This document shows positions 27,610 through 35,391 of a stretch of 64,000 nt of DNA, piece after piece. A program made the translations under genes and the position numbers. Source of the DNA: RPQJ01 sp052035645 (GTDB lineage Bacteria > Pseudomonadota > Gammaproteobacteria > Steroidobacterales > Steroidobacteraceae). The notes beneath the pieces were generated by a model that did no database searches, was not told where the DNA came from, and was given only the letters and a program-made list of their open reading frames with translations. The stretch covers positions 14,791-78,790 of the forward strand of contig JBPOHK010000017.1 of NCBI GenBank assembly GCA_052035645.1. The letters are read 5' to 3'. Position 1 is the stretch's first letter; the number at the start of each line of letters is the position of its first letter.

Positions 27610-28602
27610 TCACGCCGCCGGGCCGGATTCTTTGCGCAACCGCTCCAGGGCGACTGACGCCAGCGGCCTGCCGAGCAGGCGAGCCGCGTACAGAGCGGCG
27701 CCCACGCCCGGGTCCAGCAGCGGCGGGCGCAGTTCGAAGTCCGGGCAGCGCTCGGACAGGCGAGCCCGCAGCGGCTCGACCAGCCAGTTCCCGCCCCGGA
27801 ACAAGCCTCCCGAATATGAAACGGCGACCGGCCGGCCGGGTGCGAACCCCAGCCGGGCGCGGATCGCGTCCGCGACCTGCGCGAGTTCGGCGCCGGCGAC
27901 GGCGAGCACGGACTGCGCGGCCGCGTCGCCCTGCCCGGCCGCCTCGACGACCAGCCGGCTCAGCGCCGCGATCTCGTCGCGTGTCGCGCGGCCCATGACG
28001 CGCGCGCAGAGATCGAGGTCCTGCTGCAGCTCGAAATGGCGACGGACGATCGCCTGCAATGGGCCTGGCGGCAGTCGGCCGTCAGACATCCGGCTGAACA
28101 GGTTGAGTCCCTGGATCGCCACCCAGTAGGCCGAGCCTTCGTCCCCGAACAGCTCGCCCCAGCCGCTCGCGCGCGCCGCCCGACCTCCGCACTCGCCATA
28201 GCCGATCGCGCCCGTGCCGGCCACCAGCCCGATGCCGTCCGCGGCGGCGAGGGACCCGGCCCAGGTGCAGATCATGTCGTTTCCGCATCGATAGCGATGG
28301 TGCCCGAGCAGGGCCGCAGGCAGGGCATCGAGGCTGGCCTGCAGCGCGCTGTCCTCGCCGTGCGCGGGCAGGCCGAAGAACGCGTACTCCACGTCGTCCG
28401 CACCCGCCTGCGCCTGCCGCATCAGCTCGCCGAGGCCGCCTCGCAAGACTTCGCGCAACCCCTCGAGCCCCACCTGCAGGTGATAGGAACCGGATGCGCG
28501 GTGCCGGGCCGCCACGCGACCCGTACGCTCCAGCAGCACGAAGTCCGTCTTGGTGCCGCCGCCGTCGACGCCGAGCAGCAGTTCGCGCGCCATGCCCGTC
28601 AT
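27610..28602 (-). CDS. BadF/BadG-type sugar kinase (putative aminogalactose kinase)
   Basis: 330 residues. ATG 28602 overlaps the stop of the upstream gene by 4 bp (ATGA). ASKHA ATPase fold: phosphate 1 motif LLLGVDGGGTKTDF (residues 8-21), GLVAGTGAIGYG for phosphate 2, and YSGGLFRGG for the adenosine motif. The family includes N-acetylglucosamine kinase. As the last gene of the amino-galactose operon it may phosphorylate the imported GalNAc or galactosamine at C6, an inference from context. It is the 3'-most gene of a five-gene operon. Confidence 0.85.
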   Translation of the reverse strand: MTGMARELLLGVDGGGTKTDFVLLERTGRVAARHRASGSYHLQVGLEGLREVLRGGLGELMRQAQAGADDVEYAFFGLPAHGEDSALQASLDALPAALLGHHRYRCGNDMICTWAGSLAAADGIGLVAGTGAIGYGECGGRAARASGWGELFGDEGSAYWVAIQGLNLFSRMSDGRLPPGPLQAIVRRHFELQQDLDLCARVMGRATRDEIAALSRLVVEAAGQGDAAAQSVLAVAGAELAQVADAIRARLGFAPGRPVAVSYSGGLFRGGNWLVEPLRARLSERCPDFELRPPLLDPGVGAALYAARLLGRPLASVALERLRKESGPAA

Positions 28603-29753
28603 CCCAGCGGGTGGATGGTGACGCCCTGCACCACGCGGTTGACGGTGCCGGCGGCGTTCGGGCTGTCCGGCGACAGGCCGAACTGCAGCGATGCGTGGAA
28701 GGCGAGCATCTGCGCGAGCGAGACGAACGGCACGACCAGGTCGACGTCGTCGCATTGCGCGAGTCGCGGCACGGCGACGACCTCGACGCCGTCGATCGGA
28801 TCGACCGGCCGGGCCGTGACGGCGATCACCCTGGCCGCGACGCGGTCGCGGCCGAGCTCGGCCAGCAGGTCGAGGTCGTACTGTCGCGTGTAGGGATCGT
28901 TCGACACGAAGACCGTCACCAGCGTGCGCGGGTTGACCACCGTCTTCGGGCCGTGGCGGAAGCCGAGCGGCGTGTCGTAGGTCGCGACGCAGCGGCCATC
29001 GGTGAGTTCGAGCAGCTTCAGGGCCGACTCCCGCGCCAGGCCGCGCAGCCCGTGGCTGCCGAGATAGATCACCCGCTCGAAGCCCGCCCCGGCCAGCGCG
29101 CGCATGCGCGCGCCCTCGCCGGCGATCACCTCGGCCGTCGCGCCGGCGACGGCCCCGAGCCGCTCGCGCGTCACGCCGATCCCGCGCAAGGCCCCGAGCG
29201 CCGCGTGCAGCATGCAGGAGAAGCTGGAGGTCATGGCGAAGCTGCGGTCGTGCGTCTCGTCGGGCAGCAACAGCAGCAGCGCGCCGTCGCGCCGGCCGCG
29301 GGCCGCGAGCCCGCCCGCCGCGTTGCAGGTGATCAGCAGGTGGTCGACCCGCTCGAGGAGCCGGTCGGCGAACTCGACGGTCGCGAGGCTCTCGGGGCTG
29401 TTGCCGGAGCGGCCGAAGGAGACCAGCAGCGTCGGCTGCCGACGCTCGAAGTGGGCGGTCGGGGCGGCGACGATGTCGGTGGTCGCGACCGCGTCGCAGC
29501 GCAGGCCCAGTGGCTGCGCGACGGCCGGGGCGAGGCACTCGCCGATGAACGCCGAGGTGCCCGCCCCGGCGAACACGACGCGCAGGCCGCTCTGGCGCAG
29601 ACGCGGCTCGAGCCAGGCGCGGATGTCGCTCCCGCGCGCCTCGAGCATGGCCTGGGTCGCCCGCAGCATCGCGGGCTGCTGCCCGATCTCGCGCGCGGTG
29701 GCGAGCGCGCCCCGGGCCGCCAGTGCCTGGGCGTCGAGTCCTGAATCAAGCAT
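28599..29753 (-). CDS. agaS: AgaS-type sugar isomerase (galactosamine-6-phosphate deaminase/isomerase)
   Basis: 384 residues from ATG 29753, exactly the AgaS length. Two SIS domains: FAGAGTSAFIGECLAPAV with SFGRSGNSPESLATVEFAD, and LGSHGLRGLARESALKLLEL followed by RHGPKTVVNPRT. AgaS converts galactosamine-6-phosphate to tagatose-6-phosphate with release of ammonia. It overlaps kbaZ by 8 bp upstream and the kinase by 4 bp downstream. The adjacent KbaZ homologue and AgaR regulator fit this assignment. Confidence 0.88.
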   Translation of the reverse strand: MLDSGLDAQALAARGALATAREIGQQPAMLRATQAMLEARGSDIRAWLEPRLRQSGLRVVFAGAGTSAFIGECLAPAVAQPLGLRCDAVATTDIVAAPTAHFERRQPTLLVSFGRSGNSPESLATVEFADRLLERVDHLLITCNAAGGLAARGRRDGALLLLLPDETHDRSFAMTSSFSCMLHAALGALRGIGVTRERLGAVAGATAEVIAGEGARMRALAGAGFERVIYLGSHGLRGLARESALKLLELTDGRCVATYDTPLGFRHGPKTVVNPRTLVTVFVSNDPYTRQYDLDLLAELGRDRVAARVIAVTARPVDPIDGVEVVAVPRLAQCDDVDLVVPFVSLAQMLAFHASLQFGLSPDSPNAAGTVNRVVQGVTIHPLG

Positions 29754-31044
29754 CGGAGTGCATCCGTGGTGGAGCGCAGGCCCGCCAGTAGTCGTCGAGT
29801 ACGCGGCCCACGCGTGCCATGGCCAGCGCCTGCGGATCGGCCGGAAGTTCGCCCTGCGCAACGGCGCGGGATTCCTGCGGGAAATGCTGGCTGAGGAGCG
29901 CGAACGGCAACGGCCGACGCCGCAGGTTCTCGAACAGCCGGGACTGTGCCTCCGCGACCTCGGGGCGCGTCCAGTAGTACCGGATGCGGTCGCTGAGGCT
30001 GTACTGGAGATGGTACGTGCGCTCGGGCTCGTCGGCCGGGTAGTAGCGCTGCCAGTGGCCGGGATCGCCCCGCATGCAGGCGAGCACCGTCTCGCGCAGG
30101 CCGGCCCGCGCACCGGCGGGCAGCCAGTCGCGCTCGAGCGCGTCGAGCGCCCACAGCGCCTCGCGCAGGGCGAAGGTGGCGGCCGGCCCGACCTTGAGGA
30201 TCGCGAAGTGGTCGCGCACCAGTGCGGCCAGCGCCGCCTGCGGCTGGTAGTCCGTCGAATGCGCCTCGAACACGAAGCCCGGCCGTTCCAGGGCGACCGC
30301 GGACAGTTCGCGGGCGTGCGCCGGCACGTACTCGACGGCCCGGTGGTGATCGAACTCGACGCCCGGCTGCACGACCGCCGCGATGACGCGCGTCCACGCG
30401 TCGGCGAGCCCGGCGGCGGCGAACGCTTCCTCGTGGGCCGCGAGCGTGGCGCGCGCCGACGCGACGCTCGTGACGTCGACGCGGGTCAGTGCATGCTGCG
30501 GCCCGCCCGGCACGGGCACCTCGGTGCCGATCACGTACACCGGCGGCTCGCCGCCGCTGCGTCGCCACGCGTCCTCCGACACCCGGCACAGCCGCGCGCT
30601 GCGCGCGGCGACCAACTCATCGCCGAGCGGCAGCGGGTCGCCGGCGCAGCTCATCGAGCAGTCGAGGTGGATCTTGCGGAAGCCCGCCTCCACGTACGAG
30701 GCGACGAGCGCCTCCGCGCGCGCCATCGCCTCGGGTGCCGGCAGGCCCTGCCACGGGTGCGGCCCGAGGTGATCGCCGCCGAGGACCAGCGCGGACAGCG
30801 GGAAGCGTTCCTCGGCGGCGATGCCGTGCACGAACGCGATGAAATCGCGCGCCGTCATGCCGGTGTAGCCGCCGTCCGGGTTCACCTGGTTGCAGGTCGC
30901 CTCGATGAGGACCTGCGGCACGCCGCGGCGCCGCGCGTGGACGAGCGCGGCGCGCAGCACGAGCGGGTGCGCGGAGCACAGCGAATACATGCCGAGCGCG
31001 GCGCCGCCGCGATGTCGCGCGACGAAATCGAGCAGGGCTTTCAT
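29746..31044 (-). CDS. kbaZ: KbaZ/GatZ-like D-tagatose-bisphosphate aldolase subunit
   Basis: 432 residues. Starts ATG 31044 inside the stop of the permease gene (ATGA). The family sequence is clear: GMYSLCSAHPLVLRAALVHA, VLIEATCNQVNPDGGYTGMT, LGGDHLGPHPWQG, KIHLDCSMSCAGDP, YVIGTEVPVPGG. The fold is a TIM barrel lacking the aldolase zinc triad. In E. coli it stabilises the catalytic subunit KbaY/GatY, which is not encoded in this window, so either it is elsewhere or this subunit works alone. It links AgaS output to tagatose-1,6-bisphosphate chemistry. Confidence 0.9.
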   Translation of the reverse strand: MKALLDFVARHRGGAALGMYSLCSAHPLVLRAALVHARRRGVPQVLIEATCNQVNPDGGYTGMTARDFIAFVHGIAAEERFPLSALVLGGDHLGPHPWQGLPAPEAMARAEALVASYVEAGFRKIHLDCSMSCAGDPLPLGDELVAARSARLCRVSEDAWRRSGGEPPVYVIGTEVPVPGGPQHALTRVDVTSVASARATLAAHEEAFAAAGLADAWTRVIAAVVQPGVEFDHHRAVEYVPAHARELSAVALERPGFVFEAHSTDYQPQAALAALVRDHFAILKVGPAATFALREALWALDALERDWLPAGARAGLRETVLACMRGDPGHWQRYYPADEPERTYHLQYSLSDRIRYYWTRPEVAEAQSRLFENLRRRPLPFALLSQHFPQESRAVAQGELPADPQALAMARVGRVLDDYWRACAPPRMHSDA

Positions 31045-31991
31045 CGGTTCGGGCGCTCCACGGCACCGGGGTCGCCGCCCGCCTCGGCCAGCGACAGCAG
31101 GACCGCCGCCACCAGCGCCAGGGCGATGCCGAACGCCTTCAGCGGGCCCGGCAGCACGTGCGTGACGAGCAGCGCGATCAGCGCCGTCATGAGTGGCGCA
31201 CCGGCGTTGGTCAGCGGCGCGACGACCATGGCCTTGCCGTGCCGGAAGGCGTGGACCAGCAGCAGCGCGCCGACCGCGTTCAGCGACTGGATCGCCGCCG
31301 CCAGCCACGGGCCGTCCCAGCCGAGGTTCACCGGCTGCGTGAAGTCGGTCATGGCCCACGCCACGGGCGCGAGCGCGAGACCCGTCAGCATCATGTAGAA
31401 GAAGATGCTCTCCGCGCTCATGTGATGGTTGGCGAGCTTCATGAAGAACGCCTGCACGCCCCACGCGGCCATCACCAGCAGCGACAGCGCGAGCCAGCCC
31501 AGGCCCTGGCCCGCGGCGAGGCCCTGCAGCGAGAAATCGAAGAACGGCACGGCCGCGAGCGCCAGCACGATGCCGAGCGCGCCGAGGCGCGACGTGCGTT
31601 CGCCGAGCAGCAGGTAGGACATCACGATGGTCACGGCCGGCGAGAGCGAGATGACCGGGAAGATCAGCCAGGGCGGCCCGATCGTCAGCGCGTAGAACAG
31701 GATCATCTGGCCGCCGGCGCCGAGCAGGCCGATCGCGAGTCCGTACAGCAGGGCCCGCGGGCTGCGGTCGATGCGCCAGCCGCCGCGGGCCGCGACGATC
31801 AGCGCCGGCGGGACCATGGTCAGCGCCCAGACGCAGTACACGAGCGTGTCCGGGAACCCGCGCTGCGCCGAGATCCCGGCGAACGCACCCCACACGCCCC
31901 ACAGCGCGACCGTGGCGAGGGCGTAGCGCAGCCACGTGCGCGAGGTTCGCGCCGGTGCGTCGGAACGGTCTTCGGTCGGCGGTGAACTCAA
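31041..31991 (-). CDS. EamA/DMT-family inner-membrane permease
   Basis: 316 residues. The start is TTG 31991, overlapping the preceding stop (TTGA); no ATG or GTG is near. Ten hydrophobic helices in two EamA repeats: YALATVALWGVWGAFAGIS, FPVISLSPAVTIVMSYLLLG, and GLALAPVAWAM, NAVGALLLVHAFRHGKAMVV. EamA proteins carry small solutes. Position between the glycosidase and the KbaZ gene suggests it takes up the released amino sugar, which would make it the missing AgaP-type transporter; this is inference. Confidence 0.85.
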   Translation of the reverse strand: MSSPPTEDRSDAPARTSRTWLRYALATVALWGVWGAFAGISAQRGFPDTLVYCVWALTMVPPALIVAARGGWRIDRSPRALLYGLAIGLLGAGGQMILFYALTIGPPWLIFPVISLSPAVTIVMSYLLLGERTSRLGALGIVLALAAVPFFDFSLQGLAAGQGLGWLALSLLVMAAWGVQAFFMKLANHHMSAESIFFYMMLTGLALAPVAWAMTDFTQPVNLGWDGPWLAAAIQSLNAVGALLLVHAFRHGKAMVVAPLTNAGAPLMTALIALLVTHVLPGPLKAFGIALALVAAVLLSLAEAGGDPGAVERPNR

Positions 31992-34078
31992 CTGCGTACT
32001 CCCCGGGCCGGCGCCGCGCGCAGCAGCAGGAACCCCTCGAACTGCACGTCCAGGCGCGGCGCGGTGCGCGTCACCTGGCCGAGATCACGCTCCCGGTAGT
32101 AGTCGAACACGTCGTACCGGCCGGCGCCGAGTCCGCGCAGTTCGAGCGGGCCCTGCCAGCGGTCGGCGAAGAACGCGTAGTGGAGGATGCCCGCGTCCTC
32201 GACGACGTGCGCCTCCGGCCGGTCGAAGCCGATGTCGTACAACTCGCCGCGATAGTGCTTCGCGGGCAGGCGCAGGGTGTTGTAGAGCCCGATCCAGCGC
32301 CGCCACTCGGCTTCCTTCTGCGGCGTGAGCGCGAGCTTCGGATCCGGTCCCGGGTGCGCCGGCAGCGTGAACTTGGTGGCGACCACGGCACCGATGCCGA
32401 GCGTGCTCGCGAAGTCGTCGCCGCCGTCGCTGAGCTCGACGTGGTCGCCCGCGTAGGCGGCCGACGGCCCGAGCAGGCCCTTGAGCGTCTTGCCCTTGTG
32501 GCGCACCTGCCACGACGACTCCGGATCCGACCCGACCGTCTGGTTGACCGCGTGCAGGTTGTGGAACGCGTAGCCCGTGCCGCACGGGCACAGCTCGACC
32601 ACGGCGTGCGGGTTGATGGCGATCGCGGCGTCGTAGATCGCCTGCCAGAAATCCTGCAGCCGCTCGCAGGATTCCTCGGGGCGCGCGTGACGGTGCGCGG
32701 GGTTGTAGCACGGCGGCACGCCGTTCAGGTGCTGGCCGTCGAGCTTCAGCCCCTCGAAGCCCCACTCGCCCATGACCTTGCGCACCAGCGCGACGCTCCG
32801 CTCGACGGTCTTCGCGTAGGCGGGACACAGGTAGAAGCTGTTCCACCAGGTCACGTCGCGCACCGAGCCGTCCTCGTTGAGCAGCAGCAGGTCGGTGGCG
32901 TCGTGCAGCAGGTCCGTGCCCGGGTCGACGGCCAGCGGGGCGAGCCACAGCTTCGGCTTCATGCCGGCCGCCTTCACGGCCTGCGTGAACGCGATCATGT
33001 CGGCATCGCCGCGCGGGAATTTCCCGCGATCGAGGTACCAGTCGCCCTCGGAGGTCTGCCAGCCGTCGTCGAGGCCGGCCCACACGAGGCCGAGTTCGCG
33101 GGCCTTGGGCAGCGTGTCGAGCACCTGCCGGACGTCGAAATCGCGCTCGTAGCCCCACGCGCACCACACCGGCTCGTAGCAGGCGGCGTCCGGCGCGGGC
33201 GCGCGCAGACCCTGCGCCGCCATGTACTCGCGGTAGTTGACCAGCGTCGCGTAGTAGTCGCCGCGGTGCACGGCGACGAACGCGCGCGGCAGCGCGATCG
33301 TCGCGCCCGCCGGCCACGGCAGCGCAGCGTCGCCCTCGACGGCGACGCGCGCGCCCGCCGCACTCACCTCGACGGGCAGGGCCAGCAGTTTCGGGCGCGG
33401 CTCGAGGTGACCGACGGCGAGGCCCGCGTCGCGGCGCCAGACGTCGACGATCGGCGTGCCGCCGCCGTAGTCCGAGGCGTTCATGCCCAGGTAGTTCCGC
33501 TGGGCGAACCCGGCGGGCGCGCGCTGCACCCAGTCGCGCCGGTCCTCGTAGCTCGCACCGCTGTAGCACCAGAAGTCGCCGCCGTCCGGCCCAGGCGGGA
33601 GGCAATGGGCCGCGACGCGCCAGTGCTCGATGGTGGCGGCACTGCCGCTGAGGTTGCGATACGAGACCGCGACGCTCGCCAGGCCCGGGCAGCGATCGTG
33701 CATCTCGACGCTCAAGGTCTTTTCGAAGCCGCCCGGCGCGAGGCCACGCGCCACGAGCCGCGAGCCGGCGCCGAGTGCCGCGTCGCGCAGCGGTTCGCTG
33801 CGCCACTCGAGCAGCGCGAATTCCTCGACGCGCCCGCCGCCGGCGAGCGTGAGGACTTCGCTGGCCGCCAGCTCGGTGAGCGGCAGTGCGCGGCCGCCGT
33901 CGATCCGCAGGATCCGGCTGCGCATCTGCGCGTCGAACTCGAGCGCCAGCACCTGGTCGCCGATGCGCGCCGGCCCGCCGGCCGCCGCGGCGCGCCGCAG
34001 CGGCGCCATCGCCACCGAACTGCCGAGCATGGCGAGCAGCTGCCTGCGATTGACGCCGAAACCGCCGGTGTCCGTCAC
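31988..34078 (-). CDS. Exported clan GH-D (GH36-like) alpha-galactosidase / alpha-N-acetylgalactosaminidase
   Basis: 696 residues from GTG 34078 with GGAGGGG upstream. The N-terminus has a twin-arginine-type signal (NRRQLLAMLGSSVAMAPL). A beta-sandwich domain precedes a TIM barrel with LVWAGLDDGWQTSEGDWYLD, MKPKLWLAPLAVDPGTD and the nucleophile motif GLKLDGQHLNG (D447), followed by ELSDGGDDFAST, which holds the probable acid/base. The C-terminal beta domain ends near FEGFLLLRA. Clan GH-D includes GH36 galactosidases and N-acetylgalactosaminidases. The operon context (agaS, kbaZ, AgaR-type sites) favours a GalNAc-bearing substrate. First gene of the operon. Confidence 0.85.
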   Translation of the reverse strand: MTDTGGFGVNRRQLLAMLGSSVAMAPLRRAAAAGGPARIGDQVLALEFDAQMRSRILRIDGGRALPLTELAASEVLTLAGGGRVEEFALLEWRSEPLRDAALGAGSRLVARGLAPGGFEKTLSVEMHDRCPGLASVAVSYRNLSGSAATIEHWRVAAHCLPPGPDGGDFWCYSGASYEDRRDWVQRAPAGFAQRNYLGMNASDYGGGTPIVDVWRRDAGLAVGHLEPRPKLLALPVEVSAAGARVAVEGDAALPWPAGATIALPRAFVAVHRGDYYATLVNYREYMAAQGLRAPAPDAACYEPVWCAWGYERDFDVRQVLDTLPKARELGLVWAGLDDGWQTSEGDWYLDRGKFPRGDADMIAFTQAVKAAGMKPKLWLAPLAVDPGTDLLHDATDLLLLNEDGSVRDVTWWNSFYLCPAYAKTVERSVALVRKVMGEWGFEGLKLDGQHLNGVPPCYNPAHRHARPEESCERLQDFWQAIYDAAIAINPHAVVELCPCGTGYAFHNLHAVNQTVGSDPESSWQVRHKGKTLKGLLGPSAAYAGDHVELSDGGDDFASTLGIGAVVATKFTLPAHPGPDPKLALTPQKEAEWRRWIGLYNTLRLPAKHYRGELYDIGFDRPEAHVVEDAGILHYAFFADRWQGPLELRGLGAGRYDVFDYYRERDLGQVTRTAPRLDVQFEGFLLLRAAPARGVRS

Positions 34079-34188
34079 GTGCCCCTCCGTCCGCCGCGCC
34101 GACCGACCGGCGCCGGCCGCTTGCAATGGCCGCCCCATGCTGGTTGCATACCCGCGCCGCGACGCGCGCGTCGCCAGGAGATCATCCC

Positions 34189-35340
34189 GTGTTTCGCCGC
34201 TCGCTGCCCGCTCCTACGCCCTGCCCGTCGCGTTTCCCGCGCGGGATCCGCCTGCTGGCCGCCGCAACCGTCGCGTCGTGCCTCGCAGCCTGCGCCGCGA
34301 CGGACGACCGCGCCAGCGGCCATTATCGGGCGGCCGACTTCGCGAGCGTGCGCAAGATCGACGCGCACGTGCACGCCAACGGGCCGTCGCCCGAGATCCT
34401 CGCGGCCGCGCAGGCCGACGGCTTCGAGCTGCTGTCGGTCAACGTCGACTACCCGGACTTCCCGCCGCTCGCCGAGCAGGCGCGGGTCGCGCAGGAACTG
34501 GCGCGGGCCGAGCCGTCGCGCTTCCGCTTCGCGACCACCTTCTCGATGGCCGGCTGGGGCGAGCCGGGCTGGGCGGAGCGGGTGAACCGGCAGCTGGACC
34601 AGGCCGTCGCCGGCGGCGCCGTGGCGGTGAAGGTCTGGAAGAACATCGGCATGGACGTGCGCGGCGCGGACGGCCGGCTGGTCATGATCGACGACCCGGG
34701 ATTCAATCCGGTGCTCGAGCACGTCCGGGAACTCGGCGTCCCGCTCATCGGCCACCAGGGCGAACCGTACAACTGCTGGCTGCCGCTCGAGCAGATGTCG
34801 ACCGAGAACGACCGCAGCTATTTCCGCGAGCACCCCCAGTACCACATGTACCTGCATCCCGAGCTGCCTTCCTACGAGGACCAGATGGCGGCGCGCGACC
34901 GCATGCTGGCCCGGCATCCGCAGCTCGATTTCATCGGCGCCCACATGGCCAGCCTCGAGTGGGACGTGGACCGGCTCGGTGCGTTCCTCGACGCGCATCC
35001 GCATGCGGTCGTCGACCTCGCGGCGCGCATGACCCAGGTGCAGTACCAGTCGCTGCGCGACCGCGAAAGGGTGCGCCGGTTCTTCATCCGGCACCAGGAC
35101 CGCATCCTCTACGGCAGCGACCTGACGTTCGCGCCGGATGCGGCGCCCGGCTCGCTGCGCGACGAAGCGCACGCGACCTGGATCTCGGACTGGACCTACC
35201 TCGCCACCGACGGGGCGCAGCACGTCGAGGCGCTGGCGGCCGACGTCACCGGCCTGCAGCTGCCGCGGGCCGTCGTCGACAAGATCTACCACGCGAACGC
35301 GCGGCGCGTGCTGCTCGAGCGGCGCAGCGGCGCGCACTGA
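34189..35340 (+). CDS. Lipoprotein amidohydrolase (amidohydrolase-2/TIM-barrel family)
   Basis: 383 residues from GTG 34189 with AGGAG eight bases upstream. Lipoprotein signal with lipobox LAACAA. Metal-dependent hydrolase motifs: VRKIDAHVHANGPSPE (HxH), VPLIGHQGEPYNCW, FIGAHMASLEWD, and the C-terminal LYGSDLTFAPD. This is the PF04909/COG2159-like family. It is divergent from the glycosidase gene and convergent with the TonB receptor, so it may act on a group attached to the sugar in the periplasm. Substrate unknown; it is not a NagA-type deacetylase by sequence. Confidence 0.85.
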   Translation: MFRRSLPAPTPCPSRFPRGIRLLAAATVASCLAACAATDDRASGHYRAADFASVRKIDAHVHANGPSPEILAAAQADGFELLSVNVDYPDFPPLAEQARVAQELARAEPSRFRFATTFSMAGWGEPGWAERVNRQLDQAVAGGAVAVKVWKNIGMDVRGADGRLVMIDDPGFNPVLEHVRELGVPLIGHQGEPYNCWLPLEQMSTENDRSYFREHPQYHMYLHPELPSYEDQMAARDRMLARHPQLDFIGAHMASLEWDVDRLGAFLDAHPHAVVDLAARMTQVQYQSLRDRERVRRFFIRHQDRILYGSDLTFAPDAAPGSLRDEAHATWISDWTYLATDGAQHVEALAADVTGLQLPRAVVDKIYHANARRVLLERRSGAH

Positions 35341-35391
35341 GCCGGACCGGGCGCGCGCGCTTGCGCTGCTCCGCACGAGCGTCCGCCGCGG

